A stretch of DNA of 64,000 nt, taken from contig CAZYUA010000016.1 in the NCBI GenBank assembly GCA_964650525.1, positions 29,994 to 93,993 of the forward strand, in the 5' to 3' direction. The stretch's first letter is position 1. Each line of letters starts with the position of its first letter. Source of the DNA: UBA1413 sp964650525 (GTDB taxonomy: Bacteria; Bacteroidota; Bacteroidia; Bacteroidales; Prolixibacteraceae). Positions 1 through 7,858 of this stretch are shown here, in pieces. The translations under genes were made by a program, and so were the position numbers. The notes under the pieces are model-generated. The model did no database searches, was not told the origin of the DNA, and saw only the letters and a program-made list of their open reading frames with translations.

Positions 1-237
1 GATGTTACAGCGGAAATCCTGAACCAGGGCAGTTCAGAAACAGAGGTCACACGAACGGAGAAAGTGAACCCTAAGGATACTGCCAACCCTGCGACTGTCG
101 CCTGCAAGGCAAAACTGAAATACTTCACCAACCAGGTCACCTCCGGGAGTGAGGTGGAAATGGAAATTGTTTACCTGAGCCCCATTTTTGACCGGCTGAC
201 CAGAAAACCGGACGGTTTTTTCATCCGGGATAAATAG
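1..237 (+). CDS. C-terminal fragment of an unrecognised protein
   Basis: The window opens inside a reading frame that starts at base 1 and closes at a TAG at 235-237, leaving 78 residues. The fragment is rich in Thr, Glu, Lys and Val and has no transmembrane segment or motif I recognise. It ends in FIRDK. It converges on dinB, with only about 30 bases between the two stop codons. The beginning of the gene lies outside the window, so no function can be offered. The open frame and its termination at a tight convergent junction are the only support. Confidence 0.55.
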   Translation, partial: DVTAEILNQGSSETEVTRTEKVNPKDTANPATVACKAKLKYFTNQVTSGSEVEMEIVYLSPIFDRLTRKPDGFFIRDK

Positions 238-267
238 AAGCGGTCAAAAAAGCCGGAAGGAGTAACC

Positions 268-1407
268 TTAAAGGGCCGATGCGGAATGGATGGCATGCTT
301 GCCATACCGTTTCCGGATGAGGTCCATGCTTTGGTAAAGCCGGATCATTCCGGGGGAATCTTCAAAAAGGTTCATCTGGTAAGTGCCGTTAATCAGGTTA
401 CTGAACTTAACCCCGATCAGCCGGATAAGCATTCTTCGCGAATAAACCTGACGGAACAGATTTCTGGCGATCTCTTTCAATAGATGCTCGAACGAAGTAT
501 AGGGGATCCTTTTTTGTAAAGTGTGGGTGTCAAAATTGGAATACCGGATTTTTACGGTTACACAGGAGGTCATTTTTTCCTTCTGCCGGAGCTCAAAAGC
601 CAGACCCTCCGTCATGCGCAGGAGGGTGCGCTCCAGTTGGCCAAGGTCGGTGGTGTCCTGTTCAAAAGTGCGTTCGGTACTCATGGATTTTTGTTCGCTC
701 CATGATCGGACCGGTGTGGGATCGATGCCGTTGGCTTTCTTCCAGATGATTATTCCGTTCTGGCCCAGGAGCCGCTCTATCATTTCAGGCGGTATCTGGC
801 AGAGGGTTTCAATGGTCACCACTCCCATGGAGCGCAGAAGATGGAATGTCTTGGGGCCCAGCATCGGGATCTTCCGGATGGAAAGCGGATTCAGGAAGGA
901 GTGGATGGCAGGGCTGGTGACCTCCCTCATTCCGTTGGGTTTGGCTTCCCCGGTGGCGATCTTTGATACGGTTTTATTGACAGAGAGCCCCAATGAAATG
1001 GGAAGCCCGGTTTCACGGATTATCCGCTGCCTGAGCTCCAGGCTCCATTGCCGGCATCCGTAAAACCGGTCCAGCCCCGTAATGTCCAGATAGTGCTCAT
1101 CAATGGAAGCTTTCTCGTACACAGGCGCTGATTCTGCCACAATTTGCGTCACCAGATCGGAATATTTGGTGTACTGCTCCATATCTCCCCGGATGAAGAA
1201 AGCCTCGCTGCACAACTGGCGGGCCATCTTCATCGGCATGGCTGAATGTACCCCGAAGGAACGGGCTTCATAACTGCAACTGGCAACCACTCCACGATCA
1301 CTCATGCCTCCGATGATCACCGGCTTCCCTGTTAACCGGGGATTCATCAACCGCTCTACCGAGACAAAAAAAGTGTCCAGATCCATATGTACAATGCTGC
1401 GTTCCAT
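268..1407 (-). CDS. dinB: DNA polymerase IV (Y-family translesion polymerase)
   Basis: 379-residue Y-family polymerase that copies past DNA lesions. The N-terminus carries MDLDTFF, giving catalytic Asp9 and the steric-gate Phe14. The second catalytic motif is SIDEHYLD with Asp103 and Glu104; the usual form is SIDEAYLD. A helix-hairpin-helix thumb follows (IRKIPMLGPKTFHLL), then the little-finger domain, and the protein ends near the typical 350-400 residues. I see no QxxLF-type beta-clamp peptide at the very C-terminus, but MNLFEDSP lies about 35 residues before the end and may serve. The gene is divergent from an S24-type repressor 161 bases away, which suggests damage-inducible control. Family assignment is secure; regulation is inferred. 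Confidence 0.95.
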   Translation of the reverse strand: MERSIVHMDLDTFFVSVERLMNPRLTGKPVIIGGMSDRGVVASCSYEARSFGVHSAMPMKMARQLCSEAFFIRGDMEQYTKYSDLVTQIVAESAPVYEKASIDEHYLDITGLDRFYGCRQWSLELRQRIIRETGLPISLGLSVNKTVSKIATGEAKPNGMREVTSPAIHSFLNPLSIRKIPMLGPKTFHLLRSMGVVTIETLCQIPPEMIERLLGQNGIIIWKKANGIDPTPVRSWSEQKSMSTERTFEQDTTDLGQLERTLLRMTEGLAFELRQKEKMTSCVTVKIRYSNFDTHTLQKRIPYTSFEHLLKEIARNLFRQVYSRRMLIRLIGVKFSNLINGTYQMNLFEDSPGMIRLYQSMDLIRKRYGKHAIHSASAL

Positions 1408-1521
1408 CCTGTGAATGATTACTATCTTACCTGTCAGAGTGCCTTGGTTGTCAGTTCCTGATTTTTCTTACATTATTTTGCGTGCGTATTGCAGGATATG
1501 AAAAAATGTTTTATTTTTGAT

Positions 1522-1558
1522 CATTATATAATCATAAATGCCGACATTATTATAATCA
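1522..1558. promoter_or_regulatory. Paired AT-rich repeats, possible repressor operators between dinB and the S24 regulator
   Basis: Two near-identical copies lie at 1522-1534 (CATTATATAATCA) and 1545-1558 (CATTATTATAATCA). They differ by one inserted T and begin 23 bases apart, roughly two helical turns. Each contains a partial dyad (ATTAT/ATAAT). They sit just before the repressor start codon at 1569. A weak promoter-like pair, TTG 1448-1450 and TATTTTG 1474-1480, lies upstream. Binding by the adjacent XRE/S24 protein is a guess from position and repetition. Confidence 0.4.
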
Positions 1559-1568
1559 AATTGCGGAT

Positions 1569-2369
1569 ATGTTGTTTGCGTTGAACATTAAATTTTTGCG
1601 GAAGCGAAAAAACCGCACGCAGGAAGAGGTAGCAGAAGCCCTGGGAATGAAGCGCTCCACCCTCAGCGGTTATGAGAATGAAGTGGCCATGCCCGGTATT
1701 CCGGCCCTGGTGCAGTTTTCTGATTACTATCACATTGCGGTAGATACCCTGGTGAAGGTGAATTTGGCGGCTCTTACCGGGCAGCAGTTGTATATGCTTG
1801 AACATGGAGAGGATGTCTTCCTGAAAGGAGGCAGGTTGAGGGTCCTGGCAACCACGGTGGACAAGGAAAACAGGGATAATATTGAACTGGTGCCTGAAAA
1901 GGCTAAAGCTGGTTATACACGGGGCTTTTTTGATCCGGATTACATCAGTGAGCTTCCCCGTTACCAGCTGCCTTTTTTGCCTTACGACCGGAAATACCGC
2001 ACTTTTCAGATCAGCGGTGATTCTATGCTGCCCATTCCCGACGGTTCCTGGGTTTGCGGTGAATTTGTCCAGGACTGGCTTTCCCTTCCCGATTTGCAGC
2101 CTTGCATTGTGCTGACCCTGGATGAAGGGATCGTTTTCAAAATTGTCGAAAACCGGATCCGGGAGAATGGTTCACTGAGGATGATATCCCTGAATTCACT
2201 GTACGATCCTTTTCCGGTAAGCGTTAACGAGATCCGGGAGGTGTGGCGGTTTGTCAACTACACCACCAGTGAGTTCCCGTCAGGAAACCTTACCCCTGAG
2301 ATCATCGGGAAAACCCTGCTTACCATTCAGAGTGATCTGAAAGAAATCAAGGGAGCCCTGGTCTCCTGA
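1569..2369 (+). CDS. XRE-type repressor with S24 (LexA/CI-like) autoprotease domain
   Basis: 266 residues. An N-terminal helix-turn-helix spans about residues 5-60 (TQEEVAEALGMKRSTLSGYE). A LexA/UmuD-fold S24 peptidase domain follows. The Ser-Lys dyad is visible as Ser152 in SGDSMLP and Lys191 in GIVFKIV, 39 residues apart, close to the LexA spacing. Ala114-Gly115 in EKAKAGYTRG is a plausible self-cleavage bond. A C-terminal tail (KTLLTIQSDLKEIK) could be a short coiled coil. Being divergent from dinB, it is a good candidate for a SOS-like repressor in a lineage where classical LexA is often missing; it could also be a general stress or phage-derived regulator. Confidence 0.85.
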   Translation: MLFALNIKFLRKRKNRTQEEVAEALGMKRSTLSGYENEVAMPGIPALVQFSDYYHIAVDTLVKVNLAALTGQQLYMLEHGEDVFLKGGRLRVLATTVDKENRDNIELVPEKAKAGYTRGFFDPDYISELPRYQLPFLPYDRKYRTFQISGDSMLPIPDGSWVCGEFVQDWLSLPDLQPCIVLTLDEGIVFKIVENRIRENGSLRMISLNSLYDPFPVSVNEIREVWRFVNYTTSEFPSGNLTPEIIGKTLLTIQSDLKEIKGALVS

Positions 2370-2438
2370 TCTCCTGTTTCCGGGGGAAAACCCCTGATGC
2401 TGCCGGCCTGGTACCGGATACGGGGCTGCAAGAATCGT

Positions 2439-3797
2439 TCAGGGAAGGGTCGTTTCCAGGAGTACCTTTAGCTGTTCAACCGGGATATCCCTGGCTATCA
2501 CTTTTTTATCCCTGTCGAGCAGATAGATCATCGGCATAGCGCGGATGTCGTATTTTTTCTCGGTGGTACCGGGGCCCCCGGGATCGTAAACATGGATCCA
2601 GTCCAGTTTCTTGCTCGTGATGTAAGAAAGCCATCCGGATTTGTTTATGTCCATGTAGACTGCAAAAATCCGGACCCCTTTATTCCGGAAATGTTCATAG
2701 AGGGCAGCCAGCTGATCAGTGACGGGGAGGCAGGCTTCGCAATCCGGATTGAAAAAGTAGAGGATGGTGAAGGGTGCCGCGACACCATAGAGATCGCGGG
2801 GTGCACCTTCGGGTGTTTTCAGGGATAGGTTGGCAGCCTTCGATCCCACAGGGTTAAGCCTGAAACGGGCAACCCGTTCCGCCACTGTTTCAACAAACCC
2901 CTGGTCCTCCCAAAGGCCACGGTCTGGCAGGATATGGTGTTCGCCTATGAAATTGTAAATATCAGCATTCCAGTACATGGGGGCTTCACGGAAAAGGTTA
3001 TAGAGGAAAAGCACGCAGTGGCGGTACACCAACGGGTGGGCTTTCGATTTTTCCAGTACGGCTTCTGTTCTTATTCTGACAGTGTCGGGGTGGGGAAAGA
3101 CCATCTGTCTGAAGTAGAACCCCAGTTTTTGGTCCAGAGCAGGTAACAAGACCTGCCGGGGATCAGAAAAATCAACCCTGTCAAAATAGTGGGCGACGGC
3201 ATACCGGTACGCATGGTTTCTGCGTGCCTCCTCCCGGTTGGTGACCATCAGGGGGATTACAGGGTCGGGAATGACCGGTTCCCGGAGTGTCTGCAGCATC
3301 AGGGCCATCAGGGTCCCGGGGAACTCTTTCACCAGTTTGTCCTGCATGTCAGCCAGTCCTGATTGCTGTTCTGATCCGGAAGGCAAAGCCTGATGAGTTT
3401 CCAGAAACCTCAGGTACCCGGCATATGCCTGGTTCTCTGGCGACCCCCCGAACGATACCGACAGAACAGGACGTTTCATATCGGCTGTTACTGTAAAGGT
3501 CTGGCATAATGTGTCGCTGATGAAAAACGGAATTCCCGGTGTGCGACTCCCGGTCAGCAGATACATCCCCGGTGCCAGGGGCGAAGTAGCTGTAAAAAGT
3601 GCCGTCCCTCTCACAGGGAAGGCGGTGTCGGCAGGGTGCAGAGATCCGCCGGCAATCCTCGACAGGTAGAGGGTGTCGTCGCAGTTCTGTAATTGCGCGC
3701 GGATCTGGTAACCGGGAGCCTCCTGGTTGCACCTGCCTGAAAAACAGAGAACAAAGTAACAGAAACTGACCGCAGAGAGCATATACCGGGTTTTCAT
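2439..3797 (-). CDS. TlpA-like thioredoxin-fold lipoprotein (CEAC active site)
   Basis: 452 residues from the ATG at 3797. I chose this start because it opens a signal peptide ending in a lipobox-like FSGRC; the open frame runs 48 codons further upstream but overlaps the glycosyltransferase gene. An N-terminal beta-rich DUF4369-like region and a helical middle (DUF5106-like) precede a C-terminal TlpA/AhpC-TSA thioredoxin domain. Its redox motif is CEAC in YFFNPDCEACLPV, and the cis-proline is in AMPMIYLLD. Such proteins are anchored in the envelope and thought to reduce or relay disulfides. It is a paralogue of the product at 4977-6395 (shared HYFDRVDFSD / HFFDHLDFSD). A -7-type element TATTTTTG lies on the minus strand at 3832-3825. 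Confidence 0.85.
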   Translation of the reverse strand: MKTRYMLSAVSFCYFVLCFSGRCNQEAPGYQIRAQLQNCDDTLYLSRIAGGSLHPADTAFPVRGTALFTATSPLAPGMYLLTGSRTPGIPFFISDTLCQTFTVTADMKRPVLSVSFGGSPENQAYAGYLRFLETHQALPSGSEQQSGLADMQDKLVKEFPGTLMALMLQTLREPVIPDPVIPLMVTNREEARRNHAYRYAVAHYFDRVDFSDPRQVLLPALDQKLGFYFRQMVFPHPDTVRIRTEAVLEKSKAHPLVYRHCVLFLYNLFREAPMYWNADIYNFIGEHHILPDRGLWEDQGFVETVAERVARFRLNPVGSKAANLSLKTPEGAPRDLYGVAAPFTILYFFNPDCEACLPVTDQLAALYEHFRNKGVRIFAVYMDINKSGWLSYITSKKLDWIHVYDPGGPGTTEKKYDIRAMPMIYLLDRDKKVIARDIPVEQLKVLLETTLP

Positions 3798-3922
3798 GCT
3801 GTTCAGGATTTGTGGTTGTTGTGTCAAAAATAGTAAATCAAAAGATTGCAGGATATACCTTTTCTCTGAGAGGCAGGCAACGGGATCGCTGTCGTCGTCA
3901 TGGTACCGGGACAGGGTCGTAT

Positions 3923-4819
3923 CTATCTTTGCAAAGTGCACAGATACCCGATCCTGTAAAGGTCAAACCAGATGAGTCTGGGTTTTGTTCCGGTGAGATT
4001 TTTCTTCAGACAGGGTTGCATCCGGCGGAATAACGCTCTGCAGATACCGTGTAAACCTGTTTTTTTCAGCATGGTGGCTGTTTTCAGCAGAGGTAACCCT
4101 GCGGTGAAATCTGGATTGGTTACAATATTTCCGGCAATATACAACAGGTTTTCAAGGGCTGATTCCGTCTTGGTAAGGTAGGTTTCCGATGGTTCCAGCC
4201 CGGTATGAACCACCGGGTTGTCGATGTGTGTCACCCTGATGCCGGCTGACGACAGGTCGTATCCCAGAACGGTATCTTCGTGTCCGTAGTCACGGATGGC
4301 TTCCCTGAAGGGATGGTTTTGCAACACCTCCCGCCTGATCATAAAATTGTTGGCCGTGATGGCTGTTTTTGTATCTTTATTCCTCTCTCCGGCAGTTCGT
4401 TGTTCCCTTTTTCTTCCGTAGGTCCAGCGAAGCATTCCTGACCGGTCGGCTGGCGGGTCCGGACTGTACAGGGTACCCCCGCAGATGACCTCATCTTTTC
4501 CGAGGGCTGTCAGATAATCCTTGAGAAAATGGGTGCCGGGGATTTGCGAATCTGCATCCAGGAAGAGGAGCCAGGGATAGGAGGCCATGTCTGCCAGGTA
4601 GTTCCGGATGGCCGCCCTGCCCCGGTTGGAGGGCAATTCACGGTATACCACCCCCTTCATGCCGGCCAACTCCCGGTTCAGGTTCCTGTACACTTCCTCC
4701 GACCCGTCATCGGCAATGCATAGTTCCGGGGGAGTCTTCAGCCCGGAACCCTGGACGGCCAGGCTGCCGGCCAGTGCTCTCACATCTTTGTTGTATACGG
4801 GAATGCAAACGGATATCAT
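3923..4819 (-). CDS. Glycosyltransferase family 2
   Basis: 298 residues with a GT-A fold. The N-terminus MISVCIPVYNKD, the nucleotide-sugar motif ADDGSEE, NRGRAAIRN, and the metal-binding FLDADSQ (DxD-like) are classic GT2 signatures. DYGHEDTVLGYDL near residue 190 matches the catalytic ED motif of chondroitin-synthase/GalNAc-transferase-like GT2 enzymes. No transmembrane segment is evident, so it is probably cytosolic. The acceptor is unknown. It lies upstream of, and in the same direction as, the first TlpA-like gene, with about 125 bases between them, and is divergent from the second. The association with the TlpA genes may be positional only. Confidence 0.88.
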   Translation of the reverse strand: MISVCIPVYNKDVRALAGSLAVQGSGLKTPPELCIADDGSEEVYRNLNRELAGMKGVVYRELPSNRGRAAIRNYLADMASYPWLLFLDADSQIPGTHFLKDYLTALGKDEVICGGTLYSPDPPADRSGMLRWTYGRKREQRTAGERNKDTKTAITANNFMIRREVLQNHPFREAIRDYGHEDTVLGYDLSSAGIRVTHIDNPVVHTGLEPSETYLTKTESALENLLYIAGNIVTNPDFTAGLPLLKTATMLKKTGLHGICRALFRRMQPCLKKNLTGTKPRLIWFDLYRIGYLCTLQR

Positions 4820-4929
4820 CCCTTCGGTTTTGCTCTCAAAGGTAACCTTTACCTGTGAAATGTCTGCTCAAGTTTTCTTCCGCTTTGAAAAATTCAGTGC
4901 CTCACCGTCAGAATATAATCATTTGGCTT

Positions 4930-4937
4930 TATTTTTG
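4930..4937 (+). promoter_or_regulatory. Bacteroidota -7 element before the second TlpA-like gene
   Basis: TATTTTTG matches the TAnnTTTG consensus. Initiation a few bases downstream would leave a leader of roughly 35 bases before the ATG at 4977. No TTTG at the matching -33 distance was found, so the support is the -7 element and its position. Confidence 0.45.
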
Positions 4938-4976
4938 CCGGTTGAGGGTCAGCCTGTATGATTTATTAACAGAAGC

Positions 4977-6395
4977 ATGAAGAGAATGATCTTTTTATTT
5001 GTTGCCTTCGCGACCCTTTTTGGACGGGCAGAGGGCAAGGGGACGGAAATTACCGTGCGCCTGGGATCTGCACCCGGCCGGCAGGTTTTACTGGCCCATT
5101 ATTACGGGACGAATATCTACCCGGATGATACCGTTCTGACCGACTCGCAGGGGATGGCCGTTTTTACCTCGGATACGCTTCTTCACCAGGGGTTGTATAA
5201 GATCTACCTTGATGGAACCAACCATTTTGATTTTCTTTTGGGGGAAGACCAGGTGCTGCAAATCGTAAATCCTTCTTTCCATCCCGATGAACTGGAAATC
5301 AAGGGAGCCCGGGAGAGTGTAGAGTTTGACCGCTATCTGAAATGGCTCCGTCAGCAGCAAAGAAAGCTGAGCCAGCTTGACTCTGCCCTCACCAGTGCTT
5401 CGGAAGATGAAAAAAAAATTATCGAAGGGAACAAGAGAGTCCTGACCCGCGAGGTATCCGACTACTGGAATAGGACCTCGCGGGAATATCCCGGTACTTT
5501 GCTGGCTTCGTTCCTGATGGCCAACTATTTCGAGGAGCTGAAGGAAGAAGATATTCCCGAAGACTTTCTGGCTAACGATTCCCTGAAATGGACCTATCAG
5601 TATAATTACCGGAAGAACCATTTTTTTGACCATCTGGACTTCAGCGATGAACGGCTTTTGTACACGCCATTGGTTAAGTCGCGGCTGGACACCTATTTGG
5701 AAAAGGTGTTGCTCCAGATGTACGATTCGGTAAAACCGGCCGTCTTTGCCATTCTGGAAAAAACAGAGCCCTATCCCGGGGTATTCCGGTTTGTCACTTC
5801 CCACCTGCTGAACAGCTCTCTTGCCAGCCGGGTCATGGGGATGGATGCCCTGTTTGTCGATATCGCCCGCAAATATTATCTTTCGGGCAGGGCTGCCTGG
5901 GCTGATTCGACTTCGCTGGCACGGATCAGGGAAAATGTGATCTTCCTCGAAAACAACCTCATCGGACACAAAGCCCGTGATGTGCGGATGGAAACCCTCG
6001 ATGGCCGGCCCTTCAGCCTCTATCAGCAAAAAAACCGATTTACCGTACTGGTCTTTTATGAACCAAACTGCGGTCACTGTAACACATTTGTACCCAGGTT
6101 ATACCAGGAGGTATACCTCCCGTTCCGCGACAAGGGGCTGGAGGTGGTGGCCTGCTATACCATGGACAAAAGGGAGGAATGGGAAAAATTTGTGGAGGAG
6201 AAGGAGATAAAAGAGTGGATCAACGTCTGGGATGAGCACCACCTGTCCCGTTTCAAGATCATCTACGATACACGGACCACGCCGGCAGTTTACCTCCTGG
6301 ACAGCGACAAAACAATCATCGCGAAGAAGTTCACCGTAGAGTTTCTGAAAGAGTATCTTGGCTATTTCCTCGGGAGCGAAACCCCGGGGAACTGA
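4977..6395 (+). CDS. TlpA-like thioredoxin-fold protein (CGHC active site), exported
   Basis: 472 residues. A signal peptide (MKRMIFLFVAFATLFGRAEG) leads into an N-terminal DUF4369-like beta domain, a helical DUF5106-like middle rich in charged residues, and a C-terminal thioredoxin domain. The redox motif is CGHC in YEPNCGHCNTF and the cis-Pro is in TTPAVYLLD. CGHC is the motif of protein disulfide isomerases and many periplasmic oxidoreductases. It shares architecture with the divergent CEAC protein at 2439-3797, so the pair probably arose by duplication. Likely role: thiol-disulfide exchange in the periplasm; partners are unknown. Confidence 0.87.
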   Translation: MKRMIFLFVAFATLFGRAEGKGTEITVRLGSAPGRQVLLAHYYGTNIYPDDTVLTDSQGMAVFTSDTLLHQGLYKIYLDGTNHFDFLLGEDQVLQIVNPSFHPDELEIKGARESVEFDRYLKWLRQQQRKLSQLDSALTSASEDEKKIIEGNKRVLTREVSDYWNRTSREYPGTLLASFLMANYFEELKEEDIPEDFLANDSLKWTYQYNYRKNHFFDHLDFSDERLLYTPLVKSRLDTYLEKVLLQMYDSVKPAVFAILEKTEPYPGVFRFVTSHLLNSSLASRVMGMDALFVDIARKYYLSGRAAWADSTSLARIRENVIFLENNLIGHKARDVRMETLDGRPFSLYQQKNRFTVLVFYEPNCGHCNTFVPRLYQEVYLPFRDKGLEVVACYTMDKREEWEKFVEEKEIKEWINVWDEHHLSRFKIIYDTRTTPAVYLLDSDKTIIAKKFTVEFLKEYLGYFLGSETPGN

Positions 6396-6446
6396 AATAC
6401 CCGGATTGTCGGATGGAAGTTTATTTCATTTAATTATTACCTATCG

Positions 6447-7277
6447 ATGAAAAAGCGGCAGTTTCTACTATGGATGGGTTTTACCCTGATCGTCAGGGCA
6501 GGGTTTTCGCAGGGTCCACAGCCGGATTATACCCGGGGGTATGGGTTTCTGGAGAGCCGTTGGTTTACGGCTGAGGAGAACGGAGCTTTGCTGAAGTTGT
6601 ATGAAGGATTGCGGGTGGCGGATGTTTCTGATGGGCTCGACAGGGTAGGGCTGCCTGGTACCGGCCTCGTGGATCGGTCGATCCATGCTGATTGGGTGGA
6701 TACCCGGGAGATGACACACCAGATCAGGGGTATTGCCGTCACCGCGCGGTATGTGCCCACGCAGCGGCCCGACCGGCCCCAGCCGGGTGAGGATTTTTCC
6801 GCATGGGAGTCCGGGTTTTACACCCGGCTGTCGGCCGAAGCCTTTGTTGCGCTTCTGCAACCCGGCTCGGTCGTGGTGATTGATGATGTGGAGGAGGGCG
6901 ACATCGGCACCATTGGTTCCAACAATATTCTGTCGTGGGTTTCCAAAGGGGCTGTCGGGGTGGTCACCGATGCGGGTGCCCGTGATACCGATGAGATAGC
7001 CCTGGAAAAGGTTCCCCTTTATCTCCGGCAGAAGGGGCGGGGTATCCGTCCCGGACGCAACGAACTCGAGTCGGTGAACCGGCCTGTCGTTATCGGAGGA
7101 GTGCTGGTTTGCCCCGGCGATGTGGTCGTTGCCGACGGCGATGGGGTGGTGGTGGTACCCCGCGATGTGGCCCCCCGCGTGGCTGCCTATGCCCGGGAGA
7201 TCCTCGATGGCGACAAGGCCGGCAGGCGCAACCTTTACAAAAGTCTCGGCATCCCCATGGACAAAACCGTGGAATAG
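6447..7277 (+). CDS. RraA / 4-hydroxy-4-methyl-2-oxoglutarate aldolase-family protein with a signal peptide
   Basis: 276 residues. The core from about residue 55 is the RraA/HMG-aldolase fold: DGLDRVGLPG, GDIGTIGSNN and VTDAGARDTDEI. The last keeps the Arg-Asp pair that binds substrate and metal in class II HMG/CHA aldolases. The N-terminus MKKRQFLLWMGFTLIVRAGFSQG looks like a cleavable signal peptide, which is unusual because family members are normally cytosolic. Exported homologues with this layout occur in Bacteroidota and are generally unassigned. The gene follows the CGHC TlpA-like gene by 51 bases and may share its transcript. Family is secure; enzymatic activity and location are inferred. 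Confidence 0.82.
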   Translation: MKKRQFLLWMGFTLIVRAGFSQGPQPDYTRGYGFLESRWFTAEENGALLKLYEGLRVADVSDGLDRVGLPGTGLVDRSIHADWVDTREMTHQIRGIAVTARYVPTQRPDRPQPGEDFSAWESGFYTRLSAEAFVALLQPGSVVVIDDVEEGDIGTIGSNNILSWVSKGAVGVVTDAGARDTDEIALEKVPLYLRQKGRGIRPGRNELESVNRPVVIGGVLVCPGDVVVADGDGVVVVPRDVAPRVAAYAREILDGDKAGRRNLYKSLGIPMDKTVE

Positions 7278-7389
7278 CCATAAAAAATAACGTCTCTCCT
7301 TGTTTATTCCCATTGGCTGCCTGGGTGGCACCGGTTGTATAGAATAACTTTAAATAAGAGAGCCAACGGAAAAAATGACCCTGGTGGTC

Positions 7390-7418
7390 TTGTTCAACCA
7401 TTGAAATAATTAGTTTTG
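7390..7418 (+). promoter_or_regulatory. Promoter of the rseC-rnf operon
   Basis: A TTG at 7390-7392 and TAGTTTTG at 7411-7418 (TAnnTTTG) are separated by 18 bases, close to Bacteroidota -33/-7 spacing. Predicted initiation is near 7422-7425. This makes the ATG at 7421 too early and favours the ATG at 7442 for rseC. Confidence 0.6.
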
Positions 7419-7441
7419 CCATGGGGTTTCTACCCGGAATT

Positions 7442-7852
7442 ATGGATGAAATCAGGCACAGCGGCATGGTAACCGGCATCCGTCCGGACTCCGTTTTTGT
7501 TACGATTGTTCAGCAGACAGCCTGTACGGGATGCCATGCTGCAGATTTTTGTCTCACTTCCGACAGGAAGGTAAAGGAAATTGAAGTGTCCCCATCCGGG
7601 AAGAACCTTGCTGTCGGACAACCGGTCACGGTTATCTTGCGCCAGCAGGCCGGAATCAAAGCGTTATTGTTTGGGTATATACTTCCTTTTGTGGTTTTGC
7701 TGGGCACCCTCTTTACAGTGGCATCCTTCACCGGGAATGAAATCCTGGCAGGGTTCGTTGCGCTGATCATGATGATTCCCTATTATGCAATTCTTTACCT
7801 CTTCCGTGGTAGGCTTAAGAAAACATTCAGGTTTGAATTGGAAGAACAGTAA
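7442..7852 (+). CDS. rseC: SoxR-reducing / RseC-like membrane protein
   Basis: 136 residues from the ATG at 7442; an in-frame ATG at 7421 coincides with the predicted transcription start and was set aside. The N-terminal soluble part carries CTGCHAADFC (CxxC-x5-C), the cysteine cluster of the RseC/RsxC-associated family. Two transmembrane helices follow (ALLFGYILPFVVLLGTLF and FVALIMMIPYYAILYLF). The gene leads the rnf operon, 6 bases before rnfB. RseC-type proteins accompany Rnf/Rsx complexes and are thought to help assemble or tune them. In Bacteroidota a role in SoxR reduction is doubtful; assistance to Rnf is the simpler reading. Confidence 0.85.
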   Translation: MDEIRHSGMVTGIRPDSVFVTIVQQTACTGCHAADFCLTSDRKVKEIEVSPSGKNLAVGQPVTVILRQQAGIKALLFGYILPFVVLLGTLFTVASFTGNEILAGFVALIMMIPYYAILYLFRGRLKKTFRFELEEQ

Positions 7853-7858
7853 CCGGAT

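Noticed and set aside
3798..3941. N-terminal extension of the CEAC TlpA-like protein
   Set aside because: The extension overlaps the glycosyltransferase gene and lacks signal-peptide character; the ATG at 3797 opens a proper lipoprotein signal.
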